Positions 24,555 through 33,844 of a DNA stretch of 34,306 nt are shown here, piece after piece. The position numbers and the translations under genes were made by a program. The stretch is taken from assembly GCA_030378085.1 (NCBI GenBank), contig JAUCGK010000014.1, positions 1 to 34,306 of the forward strand. Reading direction: 5' to 3'. How positions within the stretch are numbered: position 1 is the stretch's first letter; each line of letters opens with the position of its first letter. Origin of the DNA: Candidatus Parabeggiatoa sp. HSG14. Its GTDB lineage: Bacteria; Pseudomonadota; Gammaproteobacteria; Beggiatoales; Beggiatoaceae. Under the pieces are notes generated by a model. That model was not told the DNA's origin and made no database searches. It was given only the letters and a program-made list of their open reading frames with translations.

Positions 24555-27500
24555 TTAGTCTTTCAGCACGGTTAATAATTCGCCGGTTTCAACCTCCCAC
24601 ACACGCACGGTATCATCCCATGATGCACTTATTACTCGCTTTCCATTAGGGCTGAATCCAACATGCCAGACATTGCCTTTATGCCCTTTCAAGGTTTTGA
24701 GAGGTTCACCCGTTGCAGTTTTCCATAAACGAGCCGTGCCATCATTGGAACCAGTCACGATAATTTGGCCATCGGGACTAAACACGGCGTGGTTAACACC
24801 CGATTGATGTTCTCGTACCCAGATAGTTTCACCCGTTTTTGCCTCCCACAGCCGCACACTGTTATCCCAAGAGGTGGTGACTATGTATTCACCTTCAGGA
24901 TTAAAGGTTGCATGAGAAACGCCGTTTCTATGCCCTGTAAGCGTAAGGATTTTCTGCCCTGTGTCGACATTCCAAAGCTGAGCCGTTTTATCCCATGATG
25001 TGGTGATGATTTGTTTACCATCAGGACTGAAAGCGGCATGTTCAACAACGCCGTCATGTTGGAATAGTGCGAGTTTGGGAGCAGAAATTTCTCGCCGTTC
25101 TCCTTTGCCTTCGGAGGGAATCTGCCAAAGACGGGCTGTACCATCCCAAGACGCAGTAACAAGGTGTTTGCCGTCCTCACTGAAAGCGGCTTGCTTTATA
25201 CCATCTTCATGTCCTTTCAGAGTTGCTAACAATTCTGCCGTTTCAGTTTCCCAAAGATATATCGTTCCATCAGTTAATGCGGTGAGGACATGTTTGCCAT
25301 AGTTACCAAAAGTGATATATTCAATATTTCCTTCATGCCCGGTTAATACAGCAATTTCTTGTTGAATCTCAATATCCCATAAGTGGGCTGTATTCTCTGA
25401 ACCAATAATAATCAAGTTGGTTTCAGGACTGAAAGCGGCTGGCTTAAGTGCTTCTCTCATTGAGGGAGCTAATCGAAGTCCGCTGTCCACATCCCAAATC
25501 TGGGGCTTGTCTTCCTTGTCTTCAATGAAACGAGTAATGATTTGACTGTTATCAGGACTAAATCCAATAATGGGTTGTGAATCCTCTTCTTCATGGGAGA
25601 TAAGCTCGTCATCTGTCACTTGTATCTCAATCGGCTGTTCCCCATTGAAAAAGATAAAGCCATCAGTGAGACGATAACCGAAATATATTTGGTAAACAGC
25701 AGGTTTTAGCCAACCGCGATAGATATCAACAGGTTGTGTTTCCGATAACGTCACATTTTTTTCGGCGGCAATCAACGTGGCTAAATCACCATCCCAATCA
25801 ACGATTTGTCCTTCGTCACCAAACATTAAAAACTCAAAAGCATTTGACACGTTATTGAATAGGGCTTTGACTATCAGAATATCTACTTTTTTGCCAACGT
25901 GATATGCGTCAACTTCAATTTCGCCTACAATCTTTACCTGACGGGAGGGCGATAGTGTGATAGAAGACTGATAGTTTTGGGCATTAGCTTTAGCACCCCC
26001 TTGAAAACGGATTTTTGTGTCAAACGATTTTTTCAGCAATTCTGCATTGAATATTGTTCCCTCTATTGAAACACCCATGCCATTTCCTAAACTTGGCAAA
26101 GCAGGAGAAGTAGATTCACTCTTCGCTTGGGAGGGAGTCTGTTCACTTTCTTTTTCTCCAGGATTGCTTGTTACTTCACTCTCCTCTTCTTCAGGGTTGG
26201 CACTGTATTCATTACTTTCTTGAGATGAGTCAGGGCGGTATTGTCCATCATTATCAACCACAATTAAGCTTGCTCGCTGAATGACTCCCAATATTGCGCC
26301 ACCCGTTGGTTCTGATAAAATCAATGGGATTGTCTCCAAGTCTTCTGCTTGTTTGTCATCAAGAATCATTAAAGCGATAGATTTGGGAGTCGTGTCTCCA
26401 TTCTTCCAAACTAATTCACCAGTCCCTCCCACGTAGTCATAATCAAGCAAGGCACTACCGCCATCTGTCGTATAAGCGACTGATACTTCACCATCACTGC
26501 CTTCCCTTCTTGTCACGGTGAAAGTGGTTAAATTACCAATGCCTTCATTTGTCGTATAGAAGGGAGCCAAGAATTGTAGGATACCTGGCGTGGTGTTCTT
26601 AGCATCTTGTTCTTCTTCGGCTATCGGTTCTATTTCAGGTACCATATCGCTAATAACTAACGTTGTTTGGGTTTGCGTTCCCAAACTGGCTTGCCCTGTT
26701 GGGTTAGATAACATGAAATTAACGGTTTCTAAGCTTTCTGTCTCATTATCTTTAATGAGATTCAGACTCACTGATTTAGCTTCTGTATCACCATCAGCCC
26801 AAGTGAGCATTCCATTACCACCCATAAAATCAAGGCCAAACGTTGCAGTACTAGCAACTGTTGTGAGATATTGCACCGAAACTTCTCCATGACTACCACC
26901 TGTGCGATTGACTACAATTTTATAAAGATCACCTTCGTCTTCCTCAGCCACGTAAGTTGTTGAGGCAAATTGTAATATTCCCGCAGAGGTACCTTGCATT
27001 GTCCCTGGATTAATGATAGGTGTTGATGTCACTGACTCAGGATTTACCACAGGTGCTGGCATTGTCACTACTGGTTCTGGTGCGACTGGTGTCACCACTG
27101 GTTCAGCTACTGGCTCTGGTGTTACTGGTGTCACCACTGGTTCTAGTGTTACCACAGGTTCAGGCGTTGCTTTTGTCTCTGATTTTTCCTCAATAGCTAC
27201 ATCATTATCGCTAATAGTTACCGTTGTTTGTGCAGGACTTCCCAAAGTCGCTTCACCTAAGGGATTCATTAAAGTGAATTGAATCGTCTCAGCGTCTTCA
27301 ACGTCTTCATCATCACTTATATTTATCGTGAATGACTTATCGCTGCTATCGCCATCCGCCCATGTCAATGTACCACTACCCCCCGTATAGTCACTACTAT
27401 TTGCGGTGCTTGCGCCAGTGGTCATATATTGTACAGAGACTTCACCACTATTACCGCCTGTGCGTGTGGCTATAATATTGAGTGTACCGTCTCCTTCTTT

Positions 27501-30500
27501 AACACTATTACTTGAAGTTGAGAATTGTAATACTCCTGCAACTCCCGCTTCGTCATTATCGGTAATAGTTAAAATGGCTTGTGCCGGATTGCCCAAAGTC
27601 GCTTCACCTGTTGGACTAAATAAGGTCAAATTGAGTGTTTCGGATTCTTCAATCTCTTTATCGTCAATCAGATTGAGATTCAATAACTTAACGTTTGAAT
27701 CTCCGTCATTCCAAGTTAATGTACCCGTGCCACCCGTATAATCCTGACTCAACGTGGCAGTGCCATTGACCCTATATTGCACCGAGACTTGACCATCACT
27801 ACCGCCCGTGCGTTCCACTGTGATATTGAGCGTGTTGTTTCCTTCTGTGCCAGAATAACTGCTGGTTGAGAATTGTAATATACCGGGCACTGGGTCTGCT
27901 GCTTCATCATCAACAATCGTCACAGTGATTTGGGTAGGAGTACCGAGTTTTGCCAGATATTCACCTTCTCCACCCGTTGGATTAGATAAGGTGATAATAA
28001 ACGTTTCATCGCCTTCATAATCTGAATCATCGGTGATGGGGAGTGTAATTGCTTTGGCACGTTCATCTTTATCTGGCCAAGTTAAAGTACCACTGGTATT
28101 GGTATAGTCACTACCAGCCGTTGCACTACCATCAGTTGTTGCATAATTCACCGTGACCCCAGTGTCGCTACCATTGACGCGCTCAACCAAAATAGTTGCG
28201 GTACCGGTATTTTCATCGAGACTGACAGTGGTTGCCGTAAATTGCAATTCACCCGGTTGGGTTGGAATACCGCCCACTGGTATCAGTTCTACATTCAGTC
28301 GAGTAGTCCCTTGGGTGGTATCAATATCAATCACTTGAGGCTCATAATCGGCGACCTGAATTCTGGCACGCCGCCGACCATGCGGCAATAACATATTATA
28401 GTCACCTTGATCTTGATACAGATCAGGATTGAAATCGGGTAATGGATTACCGAATTCATCCAAAAACTCAATTTCAGCACCACCTATTGATGTAAAATCT
28501 AAAGCACTGGAAACATGCAAACTGCCTATACCGGGGGGCGCATTGGTGTTGTTCGTTTCAAATGAAAATACTGAAGTACTGGTGGTTCTTGCCCCGAATG
28601 GATCAACCGCTTCGATTTTCCAGTAATAAGTCGTTTGGTCTTCTAAACCGGCACTATCATCCATGTATGTCATGGCGATTTCCAGTTCTTCTTGTTGGTA
28701 AACGACTTCACTAAAGCTAGTGTCTTTAGCAATAATAATGTTGTAAGTCACAGGGCCATCTGCATCAGTGGACGAATCCCATTTGAACATCAAAGTGGTT
28801 TTATGTTCACTTTCAGGGAAGGGTTCAACTAACTCAAATACACTGGGTACCGGATTATTTGCGTAGTTTTTGTAAATTACCGAGCGTTTAATTGGCGAAA
28901 TATCGTTAGTTCCAGCATCACGCACAAAATAAAAGGCTTCATACTTGCCCGGATCAGTAAATTTATCAAAAGAAGTGACACAGCTTTGCGTAGCACTACT
29001 GCAATTCATAAATGCTCTGGGCAAATTAGTGATTTCCAACTGTTCGCTGGTTTCAGTCCCTGTACTATTGAGAATAACAGAGGGTTTGCGAATATCAACC
29101 GGGGCAGAATTAACACTACTTGCATTATTGACTTTTGCTTCTAATGCAGCCGTTGATTCTAAAGCACCTAAGTAAATAGTATTGCTGACACTCATAATCT
29201 CGGCTGGATTACCAGCAAAGTTGGTATCATAATTTACCCCAATTCCTAAGAGGACTTGATTAGCTTGGTGGCTATCACCAACAGTGGTAAAACTGTTGCT
29301 GCCTTTGCCATCACCATCATCATCTAATAACGGATGTTGGGTAGCCTCATCATAGAAACGGTTTGCGGTATTTGTATCGCCACCTTTACGAGTGAAGGCT
29401 TCAGTTTTTTCAGTAGCAAATTCAAACGCTTGTTTAATATTGTCGCCATTATTTAAGCGGGTAAAAAATTCTTCCATGAAAAATTCACCACTGCGAACAC
29501 CATCCGGTTCTTCAGGGCCTTTGTAGGATTCTTCTTGAGCGGTAGCACTGGTGATTATTATGCGTCCACCATCTACTACAGTTTTCGGATCAGCCGGATC
29601 AGTGAAGGTTGGTTTTTGGGTTAATTCTGAGATAAAGCCGCCAGAATAACAGTAGCCTAAAATAGCTAACCGGGCCTTTTTCTTGGCATTGGCAGACAGT
29701 CCTGTTTCTAAAGTATCTAACCAGTTATCAATGTCAGAAGGAAGAATAACATTATCGTTGGGGCCATTACTGGCATCATAGATATGAAAAGTACCATCAA
29801 TGCCACCATGATTAATCATAATGATATATAACGAGGCGGGGTTACTGTTCATGCGACCTTGCAAATCGGTAAAAGCTTGGGCAATTGCCGTTTTGGTAGG
29901 TTTACCACGCACGATAATATCCGTTGATTTTCCATTCACGATAATTTTATCGGTGGTGTCACTATAATTAAAGTAATACAGATTATCGTCTTCAAAGCCC
30001 CGTTCTTTAAGGGTTTTATAAATACGATTGCTGGTTTTTTTGTGGGCAGCTAAACCTTCTTTATTTTGGATTTTGCCTTGCACTAAAATGGCATAGCCGG
30101 CCGATGCGCCAACCAACACCATTTCTTGGGAGGATTCCGAAATAACCAGTTTTTCGGTTCCTGCAAATTTGGCTTGGAAACTATAGGCACCTTCTTGGGA
30201 GAAAGTTGGAAAGTTGGTGGTGTCTTTATCAAAGCGAAATTGACCCGTGTCAGTATTAGTTACCGTGTTGATTTCCACAGGTGTGCCATCTGGCGCAATA
30301 ATCGTTAGGGTGATTGGCAAGTTAGACAAATCTTCGGTCGTTTCTGGGAAGCGGTTTAATTTTCCGATCAAAGTTAAGTCACCATCATTAAGAATGGTGG
30401 CACTATCGCTCTCCAGATAAAGACCAGTAAAACCTTTGGCAATACCTATCGTAAGACTGACTTCGGCACTGATATTTTCTAGTTTGTCAAAGGCTCTAGC

Positions 30501-33500
30501 GGTTATAGTGTAGTTGCCAGCTGGGAAAGTAACATTACTGGTATTGTATGACCAATTATCTACATCAGTTGCTTGTAGCCAAGTAGGAGTAGAAATAAAA
30601 CCACCATCTGCGGCCAGATAGAGATTGCTACTGTTCTTCATTTGAATTTCGGTGTAATCTACACCAATGCCGCCGCTCACATCAGTTGCTGTACCGTTGA
30701 TAGCTGGTAAGCTGGCTACTTCATCCTTATCTTTTGGTGCAGTTATTGTTACAATTGGGGCTTGCGTATCAATAAAATATGTTTCGGTGATTACTTCACT
30801 GGTAGTCCCACCGGAGACAGAAATATACTTAAGTGTCGTTATTGTATCTGCCGGTATTGCTAGCGGATTAGTATATTGTGTTGATGAGGTAGTTGGGGTG
30901 CTACCATTTAAAGTATAATAAAACTTATCACAAGTGAAACATTTTAAATAGACTTGCGGAGCAAAGTTGTAGTTGCCACCATGTGGTAAAGCATTAGTAA
31001 TGCTCGTATATTCATAGTGCTGGATCGTGCCATCCTCTTCCCCAATGAGTGCATCTAAACTGCCATCATTGTCAATATCCGCTAAAAAAGGAAAGCTATA
31101 CTTTCCTACATCCACATCCGCAAATGGATTAGCTCCCCCCATTCTGGCGACAAAATTCGGAATGCTTGCCGTACCGGTGTTTTCAAAATAGTTAATAACG
31201 CCTGAGGGTTCTCCAAAAAAGACATCAAAATCGTCATCACCATCAAAATCAACGAAAGAGAAACTAAATCCGGCATTTATTTTATTATTAAAAGGATTAT
31301 TTACTCCGTTTTGTTCCACAAAATTGGGTACTTTGTTAGTTCCATCATTTCGGTAATAATGTGTAGTATTTCCGCCGATAAAAACATCTAAATCACCATC
31401 TTGATCGATATCAATAAAAAAAGGTTCACTATAACTACCAGTTCCTAAATTGACTTCATTCAACGGATTAGCTGTGCCTGTTTGTTCTTCAAATAGGGAG
31501 TCAGTTGCTGTGCCAGTATTTTGATAGTATTTAATTGTGCCATTTATTTCTCCAATAAAGGCATCAAAATCATCATCGGCATCAATATCAGCAAAGGCTA
31601 GATAACTATTACTACCAATATCTATGCCCTCAAAAGGATTGGCACTATTCGTTTGTTCCACAAATAATGGATTGTTTGGCGTACCAGTGTTTTTATAGTA
31701 ATTGATGACCCCATCTTCTTCGCCAATAAAAGCGTCTAAATCGCCATCATTATCAATATCGACTAGAGAGGCCGCACTATATTTCCCCATGCTAATTCCT
31801 TTAAAAACTAACGCTTGGTTGATAAAACGTCCGCCAGTCACCGGACCCAAATTCTCATAATAACGGATAGCACCATCACCGGCACCAATAAAAGCATCCC
31901 AATCATCATCCTTATCCCAGTCAATAAATGTTGGGGCCGATATTCCTCCAATATCAATGCCCATAAATGGGTTGACTTGTAGCGTAAAATAAGGATTACG
32001 AGCTGTACCAACATTTTCATAATAATTAACCATGCTCTCTGCTTCACCAATAAAGGCATCAAAATCACCATCATGATCAATATCAACAAACCTTGGTTTG
32101 CTCACAAAACCAACATCAATGTTATTCAGAGGATTGTTTGTATCCACGCGTTCGACAAAGATTGGGCTACTAACAGTACCCGTATTTTCAAAGTAGTTGA
32201 GCGTACCCTCATATTCTCCAATAAAGGCATCCAAGTCACCATCCTTATCAATATCAACGAAAGTGGGTGTACTCCACTTACTTACTACAGTTACACCATC
32301 AAATGGATTATTGGATCCACTTTGGGCCTCAAAATTTGACGAACTGGAGGTGCCGGTATTTTTATAGTAAACAAGCGTACCTCTATCACTACCTAAAAAG
32401 GCATCCAAATCACCATCGTTGTCAATATCAACCAAAGCCGGACTGCTACCAAAACCGACGTTTATGCCATTGAAAGGGTTAGTTGCTCCGGTTTTCTCTA
32501 CTAAAGCTGTTCCGGTATTTTCATAATAGTTAACAATGTTGAAATCATATTCTCCAATAACGGCATCTAAATCACCGTCATTATCAAGATCAGCAAATAT
32601 GGGAATACTGTTAGTCCCAACATCTACGTTATTGAGCGGGTTTGTACTGCTTTCAGCAAATAAGGCAATGGTTGGTGACGTATTAACAGTTAAATTGAAA
32701 AGTGCCAAACTAACTGAGGCTGAACCATCAAATACACTAATTTGAATTTGATGGGTTGTGCCGAGATCGTTGTATGTTGGTGTACCGGTTAGCTTGCCGG
32801 TCGTTTCATCAAAATCTGCCCATACTGGCATATTCGTGATCTTGAAGGTCAAGTCATCGTTATCAATGTCACTTGTGGTTGGGGTAAAACTATAACTTGC
32901 ACCAGCATCAATACTGGTATCAGGTGTACCTGTAATGGTGGGTGGCGTATTCATAACAACGGTTATATTGAACGCTGTCAACGTTGCTGTTTCTGCACTC
33001 GCGTTGGATACGGTAATGGTAATGCCAGTGGTGGTGCCAGTGGCAGTTGGTGTGCCAGTCAGTGCGCCGGTTGTTCCGTTAAAAGTGGCCCATGAGGGTT
33101 GGGGATTGATGGAAAAAGTTAAAGTACTGCCATCAGCACCAAACACAGTTGGGATAAAACTATAAGCTTGGTTTTCTTTGATAGTAGTAGCAGGAGTGCC
33201 GGTGAGAGTCAATACAGTGGAAAGAATATCGAACTGCATATATTCCTCATAGGTAAAATCACCACCAGAGGCGATGATAGTCCCTTCAGCATCTTCAAGA
33301 GAATATCCACCTGGACTAAGTATACCATCACCACCATTACCATTACCATCATCATCATAAATGGTAAAAATATAGTCAGTGCCAGTTGGCAAATCTATGG
33401 TTTCAGTATAGGAAGTATTGTTATCATAAAAAAAGACATCGCCACCACTGGCTACTAAATCGTCATTTAAATCAATTATTTCCCACCATGTCTCTTCACC

Positions 33501-33671
33501 ATAGTCATCAGTGGTGAGATTGAGTGTCAATGGCCCTACTGCGGCATAAGTCGCTTGGGCTAAAAATAGCAAGGTGCAGAGTGTTAGTGTGATAAACGGG
33601 TTGGGTTTTGTGACCCAGTTACGTAATATTGGCACAGACCAATTAAAGATGCGTTTAATTAAAGTAATCAT
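24555..33671 (-). CDS. Giant secreted protein: He_PIG, FG-GAP repeats, C13 peptidase, Calx-beta, WD40
   Basis: 3038 residues. ATG 33671 has AGGAG 7 nt upstream. The signal peptide ends ATYA (residue 43). Domains in order are: an exported beta domain (44-150; TTDDYGEETWW, YDDDGNG); two He_PIG repeats (153-335); ten FG-GAP/VCBS repeats (337-890) with DIDNDGDLDAFIGE calcium loops; a chitobiase-C-like domain (893-970); Ig-like (970-1080); beta-sandwich (1083-1185); C13 legumain/caspase-like peptidase (1190-1475) with His1288 in INHGG and Cys1341 in GYCYSG; a linker; FnIII-like (1607-1710); regulatory-like beta domain (1714-1805); five Calx-beta repeats (1809-2475) with a Pro/Val/Glu linker at 2157-2217 between the third and fourth; the shared unnamed domain (2524-2684); and an eight-unit WD40 propeller (2690-3038). 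From residue 1083 on it parallels the other giant domain for domain, but its N-terminus differs. It is probably surface-located; the substrate is unknown. Confidence 0.9.
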   Translation of the reverse strand: MITLIKRIFNWSVPILRNWVTKPNPFITLTLCTLLFLAQATYAAVGPLTLNLTTDDYGEETWWEIIDLNDDLVASGGDVFFYDNNTSYTETIDLPTGTDYIFTIYDDDGNGNGGDGILSPGGYSLEDAEGTIIASGGDFTYEEYMQFDILSTVLTLTGTPATTIKENQAYSFIPTVFGADGSTLTFSINPQPSWATFNGTTGALTGTPTATGTTTGITITVSNASAETATLTAFNITVVMNTPPTITGTPDTSIDAGASYSFTPTTSDIDNDDLTFKITNMPVWADFDETTGKLTGTPTYNDLGTTHQIQISVFDGSASVSLALFNLTVNTSPTIALFAESSTNPLNNVDVGTNSIPIFADLDNDGDLDAVIGEYDFNIVNYYENTGTALVEKTGATNPFNGINVGFGSSPALVDIDNDGDLDAFLGSDRGTLVYYKNTGTSSSSNFEAQSGSNNPFDGVTVVSKWSTPTFVDIDKDGDLDAFIGEYEGTLNYFENTGTVSSPIFVERVDTNNPLNNIDVGFVSKPRFVDIDHDGDFDAFIGEAESMVNYYENVGTARNPYFTLQVNPFMGIDIGGISAPTFIDWDKDDDWDAFIGAGDGAIRYYENLGPVTGGRFINQALVFKGISMGKYSAASLVDIDNDGDLDAFIGEEDGVINYYKNTGTPNNPLFVEQTNSANPFEGIDIGSNSYLAFADIDADDDFDAFIGEINGTIKYYQNTGTATDSLFEEQTGTANPLNEVNLGTGSYSEPFFIDIDQDGDLDVFIGGNTTHYYRNDGTNKVPNFVEQNGVNNPFNNKINAGFSFSFVDFDGDDDFDVFFGEPSGVINYFENTGTASIPNFVARMGGANPFADVDVGKYSFPFLADIDNDGSLDALIGEEDGTIQHYEYTSITNALPHGGNYNFAPQVYLKCFTCDKFYYTLNGSTPTTSSTQYTNPLAIPADTITTLKYISVSGGTTSEVITETYFIDTQAPIVTITAPKDKDEVASLPAINGTATDVSGGIGVDYTEIQMKNSSNLYLAADGGFISTPTWLQATDVDNWSYNTSNVTFPAGNYTITARAFDKLENISAEVSLTIGIAKGFTGLYLESDSATILNDGDLTLIGKLNRFPETTEDLSNLPITLTIIAPDGTPVEINTVTNTDTGQFRFDKDTTNFPTFSQEGAYSFQAKFAGTEKLVISESSQEMVLVGASAGYAILVQGKIQNKEGLAAHKKTSNRIYKTLKERGFEDDNLYYFNYSDTTDKIIVNGKSTDIIVRGKPTKTAIAQAFTDLQGRMNSNPASLYIIMINHGGIDGTFHIYDASNGPNDNVILPSDIDNWLDTLETGLSANAKKKARLAILGYCYSGGFISELTQKPTFTDPADPKTVVDGGRIIITSATAQEESYKGPEEPDGVRSGEFFMEEFFTRLNNGDNIKQAFEFATEKTEAFTRKGGDTNTANRFYDEATQHPLLDDDGDGKGSNSFTTVGDSHQANQVLLGIGVNYDTNFAGNPAEIMSVSNTIYLGALESTAALEAKVNNASSVNSAPVDIRKPSVILNSTGTETSEQLEITNLPRAFMNCSSATQSCVTSFDKFTDPGKYEAFYFVRDAGTNDISPIKRSVIYKNYANNPVPSVFELVEPFPESEHKTTLMFKWDSSTDADGPVTYNIIIAKDTSFSEVVYQQEELEIAMTYMDDSAGLEDQTTYYWKIEAVDPFGARTTSTSVFSFETNNTNAPPGIGSLHVSSALDFTSIGGAEIEFLDEFGNPLPDFNPDLYQDQGDYNMLLPHGRRRARIQVADYEPQVIDIDTTQGTTRLNVELIPVGGIPTQPGELQFTATTVSLDENTGTATILVERVNGSDTGVTVNYATTDGSATAGSDYTNTSGTLTWPDKDERAKAITLPITDDSDYEGDETFIITLSNPTGGEGEYLAKLGTPTQITVTIVDDEAADPVPGILQFSTSSYSGTEGNNTLNITVERTGGSDGQVSVQYRVNGTATLSQDYTGGTGTLTWNDGDSNVKLLNLNLIDDKEIEESETLNLTLFSPTGEATLGNPAQAILTITDNDEAGVAGVLQFSTSSNSVKEGDGTLNIIATRTGGNSGEVSVQYMTTGASTANSSDYTGGSGTLTWADGDSSDKSFTINISDDEDVEDAETIQFTLMNPLGEATLGSPAQTTVTISDNDVAIEEKSETKATPEPVVTLEPVVTPVTPEPVAEPVVTPVAPEPVVTMPAPVVNPESVTSTPIINPGTMQGTSAGILQFASTTYVAEEDEGDLYKIVVNRTGGSHGEVSVQYLTTVASTATFGLDFMGGNGMLTWADGDTEAKSVSLNLIKDNETESLETVNFMLSNPTGQASLGTQTQTTLVISDMVPEIEPIAEEEQDAKNTTPGILQFLAPFYTTNEGIGNLTTFTVTRREGSDGEVSVAYTTDGGSALLDYDYVGGTGELVWKNGDTTPKSIALMILDDKQAEDLETIPLILSEPTGGAILGVIQRASLIVVDNDGQYRPDSSQESNEYSANPEEEESEVTSNPGEKESEQTPSQAKSESTSPALPSLGNGMGVSIEGTIFNAELLKKSFDTKIRFQGGAKANAQNYQSSITLSPSRQVKIVGEIEVDAYHVGKKVDILIVKALFNNVSNAFEFLMFGDEGQIVDWDGDLATLIAAEKNVTLSETQPVDIYRGWLKPAVYQIYFGYRLTDGFIFFNGEQPIEIQVTDDELISHEEEDSQPIIGFSPDNSQIITRFIEDKEDKPQIWDVDSGLRLAPSMREALKPAAFSPETNLIIIGSENTAHLWDIEIQQEIAVLTGHEGNIEYITFGNYGKHVLTALTDGTIYLWETETAELLATLKGHEDGIKQAAFSEDGKHLVTASWDGTARLWQIPSEGKGERREISAPKLALFQHDGVVEHAAFSPDGKQIITTSWDKTAQLWNVDTGQKILTLTGHRNGVSHATFNPEGEYIVTTSWDNSVRLWEAKTGETIWVREHQSGVNHAVFSPDGQIIVTGSNDGTARLWKTATGEPLKTLKGHKGNVWHVGFSPNGKRVISASWDDTVRVWEVETGELLTVLKD

Positions 33672-33700
33672 TATCGTTCTCCTAAATTGAGGAATTTGTG

Positions 33701-33721
33701 GACTTAACAGATTTTTAAGTC
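33701..33721. promoter_or_regulatory. Inverted repeat in the leader of the second giant gene
   Basis: GACTTAA (33701-33707) and TTAAGTC (33715-33721) form a 7-bp inverted repeat about 30 nt upstream of the start codon. It could be a leader hairpin or an operator; nothing in the sequence decides. Confidence 0.4.
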
Positions 33722-33737
33722 AAGAACAACGTGATTA

Positions 33738-33844
33738 GGAAATATACCTTACCATCTATCAGTTTGGCACAACTAATTCGTTGTACTTAGTACTTAATAT
33801 TTAATGAGTTAAAAAAACTGATAGATAGTGAGGGAAATATACCT
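33738..33844. repeat. Compound direct and inverted repeat upstream of the second giant gene
   Basis: GGAAATATACCT is found in the same orientation at 33738-33749 and 33833-33844. Between these lie ATCTATCAGTTT (33754-33765) and its exact inverse AAACTGATAGAT (33815-33826). The arrangement, inverted repeats bracketed by direct repeats, looks like a small insertion with duplicated target or a regulatory site. It lies 67-173 nt before the start codon, where a promoter would be expected. Confidence 0.65.
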
